A stretch of DNA of 64,000 nt from CAVTWD01 sp963738325. GTDB lineage: Bacteria; Actinomycetota; Acidimicrobiia; Acidimicrobiales; Ilumatobacteraceae. The stretch is taken from contig CAVTWD010000008.1 in assembly GCA_963738325.1 (NCBI GenBank), positions 248,001 through 312,000 of the forward strand, given 5' to 3'. A program made the translations under genes and the position numbers. Position 1 is the stretch's first letter, and each line of letters starts with the position of its first letter. Below the pieces are notes generated by a model that did not search any database, was not told the origin of the DNA, and was given only the letters and a program-made list of their open reading frames with translations. Shown in pieces: positions 43,501 to 53,212 of this stretch.

Positions 43501-44448
43501 TCAGCTCTCTGTCCGCTCCGAGCGCTTCAGCCCGGCCCGCTCCCCCCGGCTCACGAACTTGATCGCCATCTTCCGCGAGGCCTCGTCGATCATCTCGTCG
43601 CCGAACATCACCGCGCCCTTGCCTTCCACCTCGGTCGCCTGCCGGTAGTGCTCGAGGATGTCCCACGCGCGGTCGAACTGCTCTTGGGTCGGCGAGAACA
43701 GCTCGTTGAGGATGGTGACCTGGCCGGGGTGGAGCGCCCACTTCCCGTCGTAGCCGAGGGTCCTGGCTCGCTGCGAGTACTCGCGGAAGCCGTCGGGATC
43801 GCGGATGTAGAGGTAGGGCCCGTCGATGACCTGCAGCCCATTGGCCCGCCCGGCCATCAGGATCTTCGAGAACACGTAGTGGAAGTGATCGCCGGGGTAG
43901 GCGGGGATCTCCACGCCCCCTGTGAGCACCGGCATCTCCATCGAGGCGGCGAAGTCGGCGGGCCCGAAGATGATCGTCTCGAGCCGGGGCGAGGCGGCGC
44001 AGATCTCCTCCACATTGATGAGCCCGCGGGTGGTCTCGATCTGCGCCTCGATGCCGATGTGGCCGACGGGGAGCCCAGCTCTCTGCTCGACCTGGGAGAG
44101 GAGGAGATCCGTGGCCACCACCTGCGCGGCCGACTCGACCTTCGGCAGCATGATCTCGTCGAGGCGGGGGCCGGCGCCGCCGACGACCTCGATGACGTCG
44201 TAGGCGGTCCATGGCGTCGACCAGTCGTTGACCCGGACGCACAAGACCTTGTCGCCCCACTCCTGGTCACGAATCGCCGCCACGACCTTGGGCCTGGCCG
44301 CTTCCTTCTCCTTGGGCGCGACCGCGTCCTCCAAGTCGAGGAACACCATGTCCGCGGGGATGCCGGGGCCCTTCCCCAGCATCTTCTCGCTGGAGCCCGG
44401 GATCGAGAGGCAGGAACGACGAGGCAGGTCACGTGAGCGCGCGGACAT
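43501..44448 (-). CDS. HpcH/HpaI aldolase, CitE-like: probable malyl-CoA/beta-methylmalyl-CoA lyase
   Basis: 315 residues, the length of Mcl1. RSCLSIPGSSEKMLGKGPGI binds CoA, and MVFLDLEDAVAPKEKEAARP holds the acidic metal-site region. Further blocks are VRVNDWSTPWTAYDVIEVVG, IEAQIETTRGLINVEEICAA (metal Glu), IIFGPADFAASMEM (metal Asp) and GYDGKWALHPGQVTILNELF. It would split beta-methylmalyl-CoA to glyoxylate and propionyl-CoA in the ethylmalonyl-CoA pathway. A TAGCCT -10 box (44455-44460) is 6 bases before the ATG. Confidence 0.82.
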   Translation of the reverse strand: MSARSRDLPRRSCLSIPGSSEKMLGKGPGIPADMVFLDLEDAVAPKEKEAARPKVVAAIRDQEWGDKVLCVRVNDWSTPWTAYDVIEVVGGAGPRLDEIMLPKVESAAQVVATDLLLSQVEQRAGLPVGHIGIEAQIETTRGLINVEEICAASPRLETIIFGPADFAASMEMPVLTGGVEIPAYPGDHFHYVFSKILMAGRANGLQVIDGPYLYIRDPDGFREYSQRARTLGYDGKWALHPGQVTILNELFSPTQEQFDRAWDILEHYRQATEVEGKGAVMFGDEMIDEASRKMAIKFVSRGERAGLKRSERTES

Positions 44449-44529
44449 GCCCGCAGGCTAGGCGGGCGACCCGGCCGTGAGCGAACCTACGAGCCGGCGT
44501 CGCCACCGCCTCCGCCCGCGCCGCGTGCG

Positions 44530-45210
44530 TCAGGTGAGCGTGGTGCGGAACAGCTCGAGCGTGCGATCCCAGGCCTCGGCCGTGTGCTCGGGCTGGTACA
44601 CCTCCGGCCGGGTGTCGTTGAAGAAGGCGTGATCGCTGCCCGTGTGGATGACCAGCTCGACGTCCTTGCCCAGGCCCCGCAGCGTGGCCTGGAAGTCCTC
44701 GGCCATCGCCGGCGTGAAGAACCCGTCGAGCTCGGCGTAGTGGCCCATCACCTTGGCATCGAGCTTCGACCAGTCGGGTTGGGCGTCGGGCCAGGGGATC
44801 AGGCCGTAGAACGGCGCGGCCGCCTTCACCGCGTCCGGGCGTTGGGTGGCCACGACGAGGGCCAGGCCGCCTCCCATGCAGAAGCCGACCACCCCGACCG
44901 CGCTCTGGCCGCTGCGCTCCTGCAGCAGGTCGACCGCCCCGGAGAGGTCCTTGGCCGCCTGCGCCATGTTGAGGGCCATCATCAGCTTGCCGGCGCCATC
45001 GGGCTCGGAGGCCTGCTGGCCGTGGTAGAGATCGGGGGCGAGGGCGACGAAGCCCTCGGCCGCGAACCGGTCGACCACATCCTTGATGTGGGGCACCAGT
45101 CCCCACCACTCCTGGATGACCAGCACGCCCGGCCCTCTTCCTCCGGCCGGCGTGGCCAGGTAGCCGGGACAGGTTCCCCCGTTGCTCGCGAACTCGACCA
45201 TCTCACCCAT
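44530..45210 (-). CDS. Dienelactone hydrolase family protein
   Basis: 226 residues. GPGVLVIQEWWGLVPHIKDV has the conserved Glu, the nucleophile cysteine is in GVVGFCMGGGLALVVA, the acid in YAELDGFFTPAMAEDF and the histidine in HTGSDHAFFNDTRP. These form the Cys-His-Asp triad of carboxymethylenebutenolidase. Members open lactone rings in aromatic degradation or act on other esters. The ATG lies 7 bases after a TAACGT -10 box (45218-45223), so the message is leaderless. Confidence 0.9.
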   Translation of the reverse strand: MGEMVEFASNGGTCPGYLATPAGGRGPGVLVIQEWWGLVPHIKDVVDRFAAEGFVALAPDLYHGQQASEPDGAGKLMMALNMAQAAKDLSGAVDLLQERSGQSAVGVVGFCMGGGLALVVATQRPDAVKAAAPFYGLIPWPDAQPDWSKLDAKVMGHYAELDGFFTPAMAEDFQATLRGLGKDVELVIHTGSDHAFFNDTRPEVYQPEHTAEAWDRTLELFRTTLT

Positions 45211-45248
45211 GGCGCGGACGTTACCTTCGCCTTGCGGTGCGGGGGCCC

Positions 45249-45716
45249 TCAGTAACGGCCACCCAGCTTCGTGTGGTCCCAACTCACGACCCGCTCGATG
45301 TCGATGACCACGCCGACGCGCTTGGCTGCCTGCGCCTCGACCGCGGCGCGGCCCGCCTCGGTGTCGGCCGCCGGGCCGTTGTACCGCACGGCCACCGACC
45401 GGCCGAGCTCGAGAATCGCAGCGCGATCCTCGACGATCCGAGCGGTACCGACGAGCTCGACTCCTTGCAGCTCGCTGTAGGTGTCGCCGGCTTCGACGAG
45501 CACGCTGATCCTCGGATCGCGCCGCAGGTTGACGACCTTCTGGCTCTTGGCGAAGGTCCAGAACGCGGGCTTGGCGTCGAGGAACCCGTACCACATCGCC
45601 ACGACGTGAGGGTGGCCGGTGGGGCCGACGGTGGCCACGTTCATGACGCGGCGCCCCTGGAGGAAGGCGTCGACCTCGTCCGGGGTCATCTTGATGGCGT
45701 CACGTCGACTGGGCAC
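45249..45716 (-). CDS. Pyridoxamine 5'-phosphate oxidase-fold (PPOX) flavin/F420-binding protein
   Basis: 155 residues. RVMNVATVGPTGHPHVVAMW, WTFAKSQKVVNLRRDPRISV and VELVGTARIVEDRAAILELG are the split-barrel strands of the PPOX class common in actinobacteria. These proteins use FMN or F420 for small-molecule reductions; which cofactor applies cannot be told. GTG 45716 is 6 bases after a TAGAGT -10 box (45723-45728). Confidence 0.85.
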   Translation of the reverse strand: MPSRRDAIKMTPDEVDAFLQGRRVMNVATVGPTGHPHVVAMWYGFLDAKPAFWTFAKSQKVVNLRRDPRISVLVEAGDTYSELQGVELVGTARIVEDRAAILELGRSVAVRYNGPAADTEAGRAAVEAQAAKRVGVVIDIERVVSWDHTKLGGRY

Positions 45717-45747
45717 GCCCGGACTCTACGACCGGGCGGGTCAGCCG

Positions 45748-46554
45748 TCAGAAGGCGGTGGTGCGAAACAGCTCCGGGGCCACGGGCGACGCCGTCCGGC
45801 GCAGCGACTCGGTGACCGCTTCGACCCCTCGAGGGCCGCACAGCCGGTCGACGAGGTCGATGGGCACGACCTCGTCGTCCTCTTCCCACGGGTCGCCGCT
45901 CTCCTCCTGGAAGCGAGCCGCCAGCGCGCGCCACATCGGTGCGGCCATCACTCGCCCGACACCCGCCACGAGCCACACCGGGATGCCGGCCGTCTTCGCC
46001 ACGGCCGCCGCGGCGCGCGACCCCGCCACGGCGACGAAACCGTCCGGGCCCACCGCGCTCGCTTCCAGCAGGACGACGTCGCTCGCGGCGACGGCCGCGC
46101 CGAGGCCCGACGAGGGCACCTCCTCCGCTTCCGCATCGCTGCGCCGGAGCCGGCGGACGAGCCCACCGCCTTCGCCGAGAGTGTCGACGACGAGGGCGAG
46201 GCAGTCGCCGCGGCGCACGAGCGCTTCGCTGGCAAGCTCCGGCCAGCCCAGCAGGCAGACGGTCGCCTCGTCGGGCAGAGCGGCGGCCAACTCGTCGCTG
46301 GTGGGGTCGTCGCCGATCTCCTCGGCCGCCCGCCACGCCTCGGCGATCGGATCGCCGGCCGTGAGCACCCGGGCGCAGAGCCACCACAGCGGGCCGGAGA
46401 CGACATGGCGATCGACGATGCGCCGGCAAGCCGTCACGAGACCGGCGGGGTCCATCCCGAGGGAGGCCAGCGCGCCTCCCGTCTCACGCACGAGCAGGCT
46501 CTGATCGGCACCCGAGGCCCGGGCGACGTAGCGGAGCCGCTCGATCGGGTGCAC
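45748..46554 (-). CDS. Initiation factor 2B-like protein (eIF-2B/ribose-bisphosphate isomerase fold)
   Basis: 268 residues from GTG 46554, VHPIERLRYVARASGADQSL. The C-terminal Rossmann-like part shows VCLLGWPELASEALVRRGDC, AAVAASDVVLLEASAVGPDG with the phosphate-binding region, and AKTAGIPVWLVAGVGRVM, matching the IF-2B family. Bacterial members usually isomerise sugar phosphates. The N-terminal helical region is typical. A TAACGT -10 box (46562-46567) lies 7 bases upstream of the GTG, back to back with the promoter of the next gene. Confidence 0.75.
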   Translation of the reverse strand: MHPIERLRYVARASGADQSLLVRETGGALASLGMDPAGLVTACRRIVDRHVVSGPLWWLCARVLTAGDPIAEAWRAAEEIGDDPTSDELAAALPDEATVCLLGWPELASEALVRRGDCLALVVDTLGEGGGLVRRLRRSDAEAEEVPSSGLGAAVAASDVVLLEASAVGPDGFVAVAGSRAAAAVAKTAGIPVWLVAGVGRVMAAPMWRALAARFQEESGDPWEEDDEVVPIDLVDRLCGPRGVEAVTESLRRTASPVAPELFRTTAF

Positions 46555-46561
46555 GCGAGCG

Positions 46562-46587
46562 ACGTTATCTGCCAGTCGCGCTACCTT
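46562..46587. promoter_or_regulatory. Back-to-back leaderless promoters
   Basis: On the minus strand TAACGT (46562-46567) is 7 bases before GTG 46554. On the plus strand TACCTT (46582-46587) is 7 bases before GTG 46595. Only 40 bases separate the two start codons. Confidence 0.5.
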
Positions 46588-46594
46588 CGCCGCC

Positions 46595-47098
46595 GTGGCC
46601 ACCGATCCGCCCCTCGACCTCTCGCTCGCGCCCCTCGACGGCGATGCGCACACGTTGGCGGAGTGGCTGACGACGTTTCACCTCGCTCCGGTCGTCATCG
46701 ATCCGTACACGAACGAGTGCGCCTGGATCCTCGAGACCGCCGCTCGGATCATGCAGTCGATGGCGGGCGCAGACGTCCGCGTCGCGTGGCTCGTCACGTC
46801 CGACGCCGATGACGCGCGGGCCTTCCTCGGCCCACTGGCCGAGCAGTTCCTGACCTTGCTCGATCCCGATCGCGCCGCGGTCAGGGCCCTCGGGCTGCAG
46901 CGGTTGCCGGCCTTCCTGCTCGTGATGATGGACGGCTCTGTCGCCGCCGCCGCCGAGGGATGGCAACCACTCGAATGGCGGGCCGTTGCCGCCAAGATCG
47001 CCGACGCCACGGCGTGGTCGAAGCCGCTCATCCCCATCCCGAGCGACCCGCTCCCCTACGAGGGCTCTCCCGCCCTGGGCGCGCCGGCGCTCGACTGA
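46595..47098 (+). CDS. Thioredoxin-fold-like hypothetical protein
   Basis: 167 residues. Secondary-structure order and VVIDPYTNECAWILETAARI, a proline at LQRLPAFLLVMMDGSVAAAA (cis-Pro position) and GWQPLEWRAVAAKIAD resemble a thioredoxin fold with only one cysteine, so it would not be a dithiol reductase. No other motif is seen. Recognised only as a conserved actinobacterial type of protein; function unknown. Leaderless start at GTG 46595. Confidence 0.6.
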   Translation: MATDPPLDLSLAPLDGDAHTLAEWLTTFHLAPVVIDPYTNECAWILETAARIMQSMAGADVRVAWLVTSDADDARAFLGPLAEQFLTLLDPDRAAVRALGLQRLPAFLLVMMDGSVAAAAEGWQPLEWRAVAAKIADATAWSKPLIPIPSDPLPYEGSPALGAPALD

Positions 47099-47132
47099 CC
47101 GCCGCGGCCGGCGCGGCCCTGGCCCGCCGTGG

Positions 47133-48515
<1,383 letters not shown>

Positions 48516-48608
48516 GCTCCGACGGTAGGAGCGGCGGAGCGCGAATGCGACCGCTGGGGGCCGCGACCGGGGCGAAGCGTGGCCTGGGGAAGCGCTCCGC
48601 ACGACCGC

Positions 48609-48614
48609 TAGCGT
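48609..48614 (+). promoter_or_regulatory. -10 element TAGCGT of the class-I fumarase gene
   Basis: TAGCGT, 7 bases, then GTG 48622. Confidence 0.45.
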
Positions 48615-48621
48615 CGCGCGC

Positions 48622-50256
48622 GTGAGCGACTTCGCGTACCAGGAGCTGTTGCCGCTCGGGGCGGACGAGACCTCCTACCGCCTGCTGGCGCCCGGCCATG
48701 TCACCCCGTTCGAGGCGGGTGGGCATCAGTTCCTCGAAGTCGCGCCGGAAGCACTGAGGCTCCTCACGTGCCAGGCCATGCTCGACATCGCCCATCTCTT
48801 CCGCCCGGGCCATCTCGCGCAGCTGAGGGCCATCTTCGACGATCCCGAGGCCAGCCCCAACGACCGCTTCGTCGCGCTGGAGCTCTTGAAGAACGCCAAC
48901 ATCTCGGCCGGCGGCGTCCTGCCCTCGTGCCAGGACACCGGCACGGCCATCGTGAAGGGCAAGAAGGGTGAGCGGGTGCTGACGGGCGGGGGCGACGAGG
49001 CCGCCATCGCCAGAGGCGTCTACGACGCCTACCAGATGGCCAACCTCCGGTACTCGCAGATGGCGCCGCTCACGATGTGGGAGGAAGTGAACACCAACAA
49101 CAACCTGCCCGCCGAGATCAAGATCGCCGCAGTCGACGGTGACACGTACAAGTTCCTGTTCATGGCCAAAGGGGGAGGCTCGGCCAACAAGAGCTTCCTG
49201 TTCCAGGAGACGAAGGCGCTGCTCAATCCCGCCTCGCTCACCCGGTTCCTCGACGAGAACCTGCGCAAGCTCGGCACGGCGGCCTGCCCGCCGTACCACC
49301 TCGCCGTCGTCATCGGTGGCACCTCGGCCGAGGCGACGCTCGAGACGGCCAAGCTGGCCTCGGCCCGCTACCTCGACTCGCTGCCGCTCGAGGGGTCAGC
49401 CTCGGGTCACGCCTTCCGCGACGTCGGCTTGGAGGGGGAGATCCTCGAGCTCACCCGCCAGTTCGGCATCGGCGCACAGTTCGGCGGGAAGTACTTCTGC
49501 CACGACGTGAGGGTGATCCGTCTGCCCCGCCACGGCGCGTCCTGTCCCGTGGGGATCGCGGTGTCCTGCTCAGCCGACCGCCAGGCCCTCGGCAAGATCA
49601 CCGCGGACGGGATCTACCTCGAGGAGCTCGAGCGCGATCCCGCTCGCTTCCTGCCTGACGCCGTGAGCGAAGAGCTCCCGGGCGACGTCGTACGCATCGA
49701 TTTAAACCGGCCGATGGACGAGATAAGGGCCGAGCTCTCGCACTATCCCGTGAAGACCCGGCTGGCCCTCACCGGCCCGATGGTGGTGGCGCGCGACATC
49801 GCCCACGCCAAGCTCAAGGAACGACTCGACCGTGGTGAGGGACTGCCCCAGTACCTGCGCGACCACTGCGTCTACTACGCCGGCCCCGCGAAGACACCGG
49901 AGGGCTACGCGTCCGGATCGTTCGGGCCGACCACGGCCGGGCGGATGGACGCGTACGTCGACGCGCTCCAAGAGGCCGGCGGCAGCTTCGTGATGCTGGC
50001 CAAGGGCAACCGCTCGAAAGCGGTCACCGACGCTTGCAAGAAGTGGGGCGGCTTCTACCTCGGCTCGATCGGCGGACCGGCCGCCCGGCTGGCCAAGGAC
50101 AACATCACGAAGGTCGAGGTGCTCGAGTTCCCCGAGCTCGGGATGGAGGCGGTGTGGAAGATCGAGGTGGTCGACTTCCCCGCCTTCATCGTGGTCGACG
50201 ACAAGGGCAACGACTTCTTCAGCGAGGTCTCCAAGCCCGTCGCGCTGCGCGCCTGA
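48622..50256 (+). CDS. Fumarase class I ([4Fe-4S], single-chain)
   Basis: 544 residues, full length for single-chain class-I fumarase. The cluster cysteines are in GGVLPSCQDTGTAIVKG, GGKYFCHDVRVIRL and SCPVGIAVSCSADRQ. Substrate blocks include PLTMWEEVNTNNNLPAEIKI and the C-terminal VYYAGPAKTPEGYASGSFGP. It catalyses the same reaction as FumC but is oxygen-labile. Together the divergent pair allows switching with iron or oxygen supply. It also makes this gene a client of the two SUF loci in this window. Confidence 0.94.
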   Translation: MSDFAYQELLPLGADETSYRLLAPGHVTPFEAGGHQFLEVAPEALRLLTCQAMLDIAHLFRPGHLAQLRAIFDDPEASPNDRFVALELLKNANISAGGVLPSCQDTGTAIVKGKKGERVLTGGGDEAAIARGVYDAYQMANLRYSQMAPLTMWEEVNTNNNLPAEIKIAAVDGDTYKFLFMAKGGGSANKSFLFQETKALLNPASLTRFLDENLRKLGTAACPPYHLAVVIGGTSAEATLETAKLASARYLDSLPLEGSASGHAFRDVGLEGEILELTRQFGIGAQFGGKYFCHDVRVIRLPRHGASCPVGIAVSCSADRQALGKITADGIYLEELERDPARFLPDAVSEELPGDVVRIDLNRPMDEIRAELSHYPVKTRLALTGPMVVARDIAHAKLKERLDRGEGLPQYLRDHCVYYAGPAKTPEGYASGSFGPTTAGRMDAYVDALQEAGGSFVMLAKGNRSKAVTDACKKWGGFYLGSIGGPAARLAKDNITKVEVLEFPELGMEAVWKIEVVDFPAFIVVDDKGNDFFSEVSKPVALRA

Positions 50257-50278
50257 GGCGTCCATCTGCCTCGCGCGG

Positions 50279-51886
50279 CTAGGCGAGCGCCACGAGGTCG
50301 AGAAGGTCCTCGCTCCAGTAGTCGAGCGCGCCGTCGGGCATGAGCAGCACGCGGTCGGGCTCGAGGCGGCGCACGAAGGCCTCGTCGTGGCTCACGAGCA
50401 CCATGGCACCCGGCCAGGCGGCCAAGGCGTCGGCGACGGCCTCGCGGCTGGGCGGATCGAGGTTGTTGGTGGGCTCGTCGAGCAGCAATAGGTTGCGCCG
50501 GCCGGCGACGAGTTGGGCCAGCGACAGCTTCGTCTTCTCGCCGCCCGAGAGCGTCCCCGCCTCTTGGAACGCCTTCCCCCCGCTGAGGCCGAACATCCCG
50601 AGCAGGCCGCGCTGGCGCGCTTCGGGCAGGAGTGGGTCTTGGGCGCGGATGTGGTCGAGCAGGTGTCGAGCAGGATCGAGGCCTTCGTGCTCCTGCGCGT
50701 AGTAACCGCTCACCACCCCGTGGCCGAAGTGGACGTCGCCGGCGTCGGCCTCGGACTCGCCGGCGAGGATGCGTAGCAAGCTCGTCTTCCCCGCGCCGTT
50801 CAGGCCGAGGACGAGGAGCCGCTCGCCTCGCCCGACGTCGAAGCTCACGTCCTCGAAGACAGGCGGCCCTCCGTACGACTTGGCCACACCGGCCACTTCG
50901 AGCACGACCCTGCCGCAGTGCGGGGGCTCGGGGAAGTGCAGGCGCACAGCGCGCTGGCCCCGCGGCACATCCACGAGCTCGCGGCGCAAGCGCGCGACTC
51001 GCTTGTCCATGCTCTGGGCCATGCGCGCCTTGCTGGCCTTGGCCCGGAACTGATCGGCGCGGGCCGTGAGCCGCGCGATCTCCGCCTCCTGGCCCGCGGC
51101 GACCTTCGCCAGCCGCTCCTGCTCGCGGGCGCGCGACTCGAGGTACTGGGAGTAGGTGCCGCGGTACTCGATCAACCGCCCGGTGCCCTCCTCGCCGGCG
51201 CGGTCGAGGTGGAGCACGCGGGTGATCGCTTCGTCGAGCAGGTCGAGGTCGTGGCTCACGACGAGCAACGCCCCGCGATAGGCGCGCAGGAACTTCATGA
51301 GCCACGCCTTGGCATCGGCATCGAGATGGTTGGTGGGCTCGTCGAGCAACAACCCGTCGCTGCCGGCGAAGAGGATGCGAGCGAGCTCGACTCGGCGGCG
51401 CTCGCCTCCCGAGAGCACGCTCAGGGGAAGGTCGAGCCGGTTGGCGCCGAGGCCTAGCCCGTGGCCCAAGCTGCGGGCCTCGGCGTCGGCGGCGTACCCG
51501 CCATCGGCCCGGTAGCGCTCTTCGGCGCGGCTGAACCGGTTCACGTGAGCGGGGCTCGGGTCCTCCTCCAACTGCAGGCGGAGCTTCTCGAGCCGGACCG
51601 CAGCCTCGTCGAGACCGCGGCCACCCAGGATGTGGCGCAGAGCCGTCGTCCCGTCGAGCAGCCCGGCCAGCCGCGGGTCCTGCGGCAGGTAGCCGAACGC
51701 GCCGGAGCGGTGGATGGTGCCGCTGACGGGCGGCGTGGCGCCGCCGAGCACCCGCAGGAGGCTCGTCTTGCCGGCGCCGTTGCGCCCGACCAGGCCGACC
51801 TTGTCGCGGGCGCGGACGGTGAAGCTGGCGCCTTCCACCACGAGGCGGCCGCCGACTTCGACCCCGAGCCCACGCACCTGCAACAT
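50279..51886 (-). CDS. ABC-F family ATPase (translation/antibiotic-resistance type)
   Basis: 535 residues from ATG 51886 with two ATP domains: GLVGRNGAGKTSLLRVLGG and SVLSGGERRRVELARILFAG; then VLGLNGAGKTSLLRILAGES and TLSGGEKTKLSLAQLVAGRR. Walker B regions are LLLDEPTNHLDADAKAWLMK and LLLDEPTNNLDPPSREAVAD. The interdomain linker (QYLESRAREQERLAKVAAGQ) is the basic helical arm that reaches the ribosomal E site. No membrane domain is present. It could rescue stalled ribosomes or protect against antibiotics. Confidence 0.92.
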   Translation of the reverse strand: MLQVRGLGVEVGGRLVVEGASFTVRARDKVGLVGRNGAGKTSLLRVLGGATPPVSGTIHRSGAFGYLPQDPRLAGLLDGTTALRHILGGRGLDEAAVRLEKLRLQLEEDPSPAHVNRFSRAEERYRADGGYAADAEARSLGHGLGLGANRLDLPLSVLSGGERRRVELARILFAGSDGLLLDEPTNHLDADAKAWLMKFLRAYRGALLVVSHDLDLLDEAITRVLHLDRAGEEGTGRLIEYRGTYSQYLESRAREQERLAKVAAGQEAEIARLTARADQFRAKASKARMAQSMDKRVARLRRELVDVPRGQRAVRLHFPEPPHCGRVVLEVAGVAKSYGGPPVFEDVSFDVGRGERLLVLGLNGAGKTSLLRILAGESEADAGDVHFGHGVVSGYYAQEHEGLDPARHLLDHIRAQDPLLPEARQRGLLGMFGLSGGKAFQEAGTLSGGEKTKLSLAQLVAGRRNLLLLDEPTNNLDPPSREAVADALAAWPGAMVLVSHDEAFVRRLEPDRVLLMPDGALDYWSEDLLDLVALA

Positions 51887-51937
51887 CGGCGTCCAGGCTG
51901 GCAGCCCACTTCCACGGTCACAACCGAGTTGTGGCCC

Positions 51938-51943
51938 TACGAT
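51938..51943 (+). promoter_or_regulatory. -10 element TACGAT of the DUF2752 gene
   Basis: TACGAT is followed by 8 bases and GTG 51952; a longer start at 51931 would overlap the box. Confidence 0.4.
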
Positions 51944-51951
51944 CGGCGGCC

Positions 51952-52368
51952 GTGGCGGCCACCGGCGAGCGAACCGCAGTCCGACGAACGTCCGTCGCGG
52001 GCCCGCTCGGCGTGGCCGGCGGTGCCGCCCTGGCCTGCGCCTACGTGGGCGCGGTCGATCCCAGCACCCACGGTGCGTACCTGCGTTGCCCCCTCCACGC
52101 CGCAACGGGGCTGTGGTGCCCGGTGTGCGGCGTGACCCGCGCCCTCCATTCGCTCCTACACGGCAACGTGACCGCCGCGATCAGCGCCAACCTGTTCCTG
52201 CCCGTTGTCGCAGTCCTCGCGGTGTGGGCGTGGCTGGCGTGGCTGAGCCCGAAGGTGCCGAGGATGAGCCGCGTCCTGCCCCAGTCGACGACGAAGGTGC
52301 TCGTGGTGGCTGCGCTCGTCTTCGGCGTGGCCCGCAACCTCCCGGTGTTCCAGGCCCTGGCCCCGTAG
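51952..52368 (+). CDS. DUF2752 membrane protein
   Basis: About 138 residues with three hydrophobic helices. The domain hallmark is RCPLHAATGLWCPVCGVTRALHSLLHGNV: residues 45-75 hold Cys-Pro and a Cys-Pro-x-Cys-Gly-x-Thr-Arg block, followed by a helix and VARNLPVF near the end. The role of the family is unknown; cysteines near a membrane helix suggest redox or metal binding. It is convergent with the SGNH lipoprotein gene. Confidence 0.8.
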   Translation: MAATGERTAVRRTSVAGPLGVAGGAALACAYVGAVDPSTHGAYLRCPLHAATGLWCPVCGVTRALHSLLHGNVTAAISANLFLPVVAVLAVWAWLAWLSPKVPRMSRVLPQSTTKVLVVAALVFGVARNLPVFQALAP

Positions 52369-52375
52369 TCCAGAG

Positions 52376-53053
52376 CTACGGCGCGCTCACCGAGCGGAGG
52401 ATGAGCTCGGCCATTCCTCTCGCCCCGGGCGGGTTCAAGTGGAGCCCGTCCCGAGACGTCCAGCCCGGCTGGATGGACCGGGCCCAGGGGATGAGCCGGA
52501 GGTTCGTGAACGTCGCCTGTTCCGAGGCGAGCACGGCGTCGGCCGAGGCGTACCGAGGCTCGGCCATCGTGAGCCAGAAGACCCGCCGAACGCCGGCCAG
52601 CTCGCTCAGGACCGCCTCCACTCGCGGACGGAAGACGCTGGGCGTGCCGGCATCGTTGTGGCCGAGCATGATCACCACGGTGTCGGTGGCGGCTGGATGC
52701 AGGCGGGACAGCACCGCGCGCCCTTCGATGGTGGAACGGTTGACCTTGGCGTCGATGGTCACCCGCCAGCCCGCGGCCCCGAGGATCTTCTGGGCCGCGT
52801 CCGTGTAGTTCGGGTCGAGAGCCGCCATCACCGAGTCACCAACGAGGATGATGTGGCCGGGAACGACGGGGGCAGCCGTAGGGGCAGGGGCCCGGGTGGC
52901 CGGGACGGTCCTCACCGGGGAGGTGGGCGGGCGCCTGGCAGCGGAGGCGGCGGCGCCTGTCGAGCCCGTGGCACCCTTCGCCGTCGAAACCCCGCAGGCG
53001 GCCAGCGCGAGAACCACGACGGCGAGGCCCGGCCACCGCTGCCAGCTGCGCAC
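52376..53053 (-). CDS. SGNH-hydrolase lipoprotein
   Basis: 225 residues from GTG 53053. The N-terminus VRSWQRWPGLAVVVLALAAC ends in a LAAC lipobox, so it should be lipid-anchored. A Ser/Thr/Pro/Ala linker leads to the SGNH domain: IILVGDSVMAALD (Ser), VVIMLGHNDAGTP and SRDGLHLNPPGARGMAELI (Asp-His). It is related to the three secreted SGNH proteins at 30-35 kb but lacks the C-terminal repeats. Probably a cell-surface esterase. Confidence 0.82.
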   Translation of the reverse strand: MRSWQRWPGLAVVVLALAACGVSTAKGATGSTGAAASAARRPPTSPVRTVPATRAPAPTAAPVVPGHIILVGDSVMAALDPNYTDAAQKILGAAGWRVTIDAKVNRSTIEGRAVLSRLHPAATDTVVIMLGHNDAGTPSVFRPRVEAVLSELAGVRRVFWLTMAEPRYASADAVLASEQATFTNLRLIPWARSIQPGWTSRDGLHLNPPGARGMAELILRSVSAP

Positions 53054-53114
53054 GGGGCCAGAGTCAACCCGGGAGGTACGCCTCGGGCAAGTCGCCTGTC
53101 CGCACCCACGCGCG

Positions 53115-53167
53115 GGAGAAGTTGAACCGGAGCGCACCGTCTTCGGCACGCTGGGGTCCAACTTCCC
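53115..53167 (-). terminator. Hairpin with GAAGTTGAACC stem (element C)
   Basis: GAAGTTG / CAACTTC plus three more pairs after one A-C mismatch, with outer GG/CC. It lies 46 bases downstream of the minus-strand acyl-CoA synthetase stop. Same family as elements A (17376) and B (25628). Confidence 0.45.
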
Positions 53168-53212
53168 GGAGCGGCAGCCGGCAGCCGGGTCGAGGCCCCC
53201 TGAGAGAAAGCC

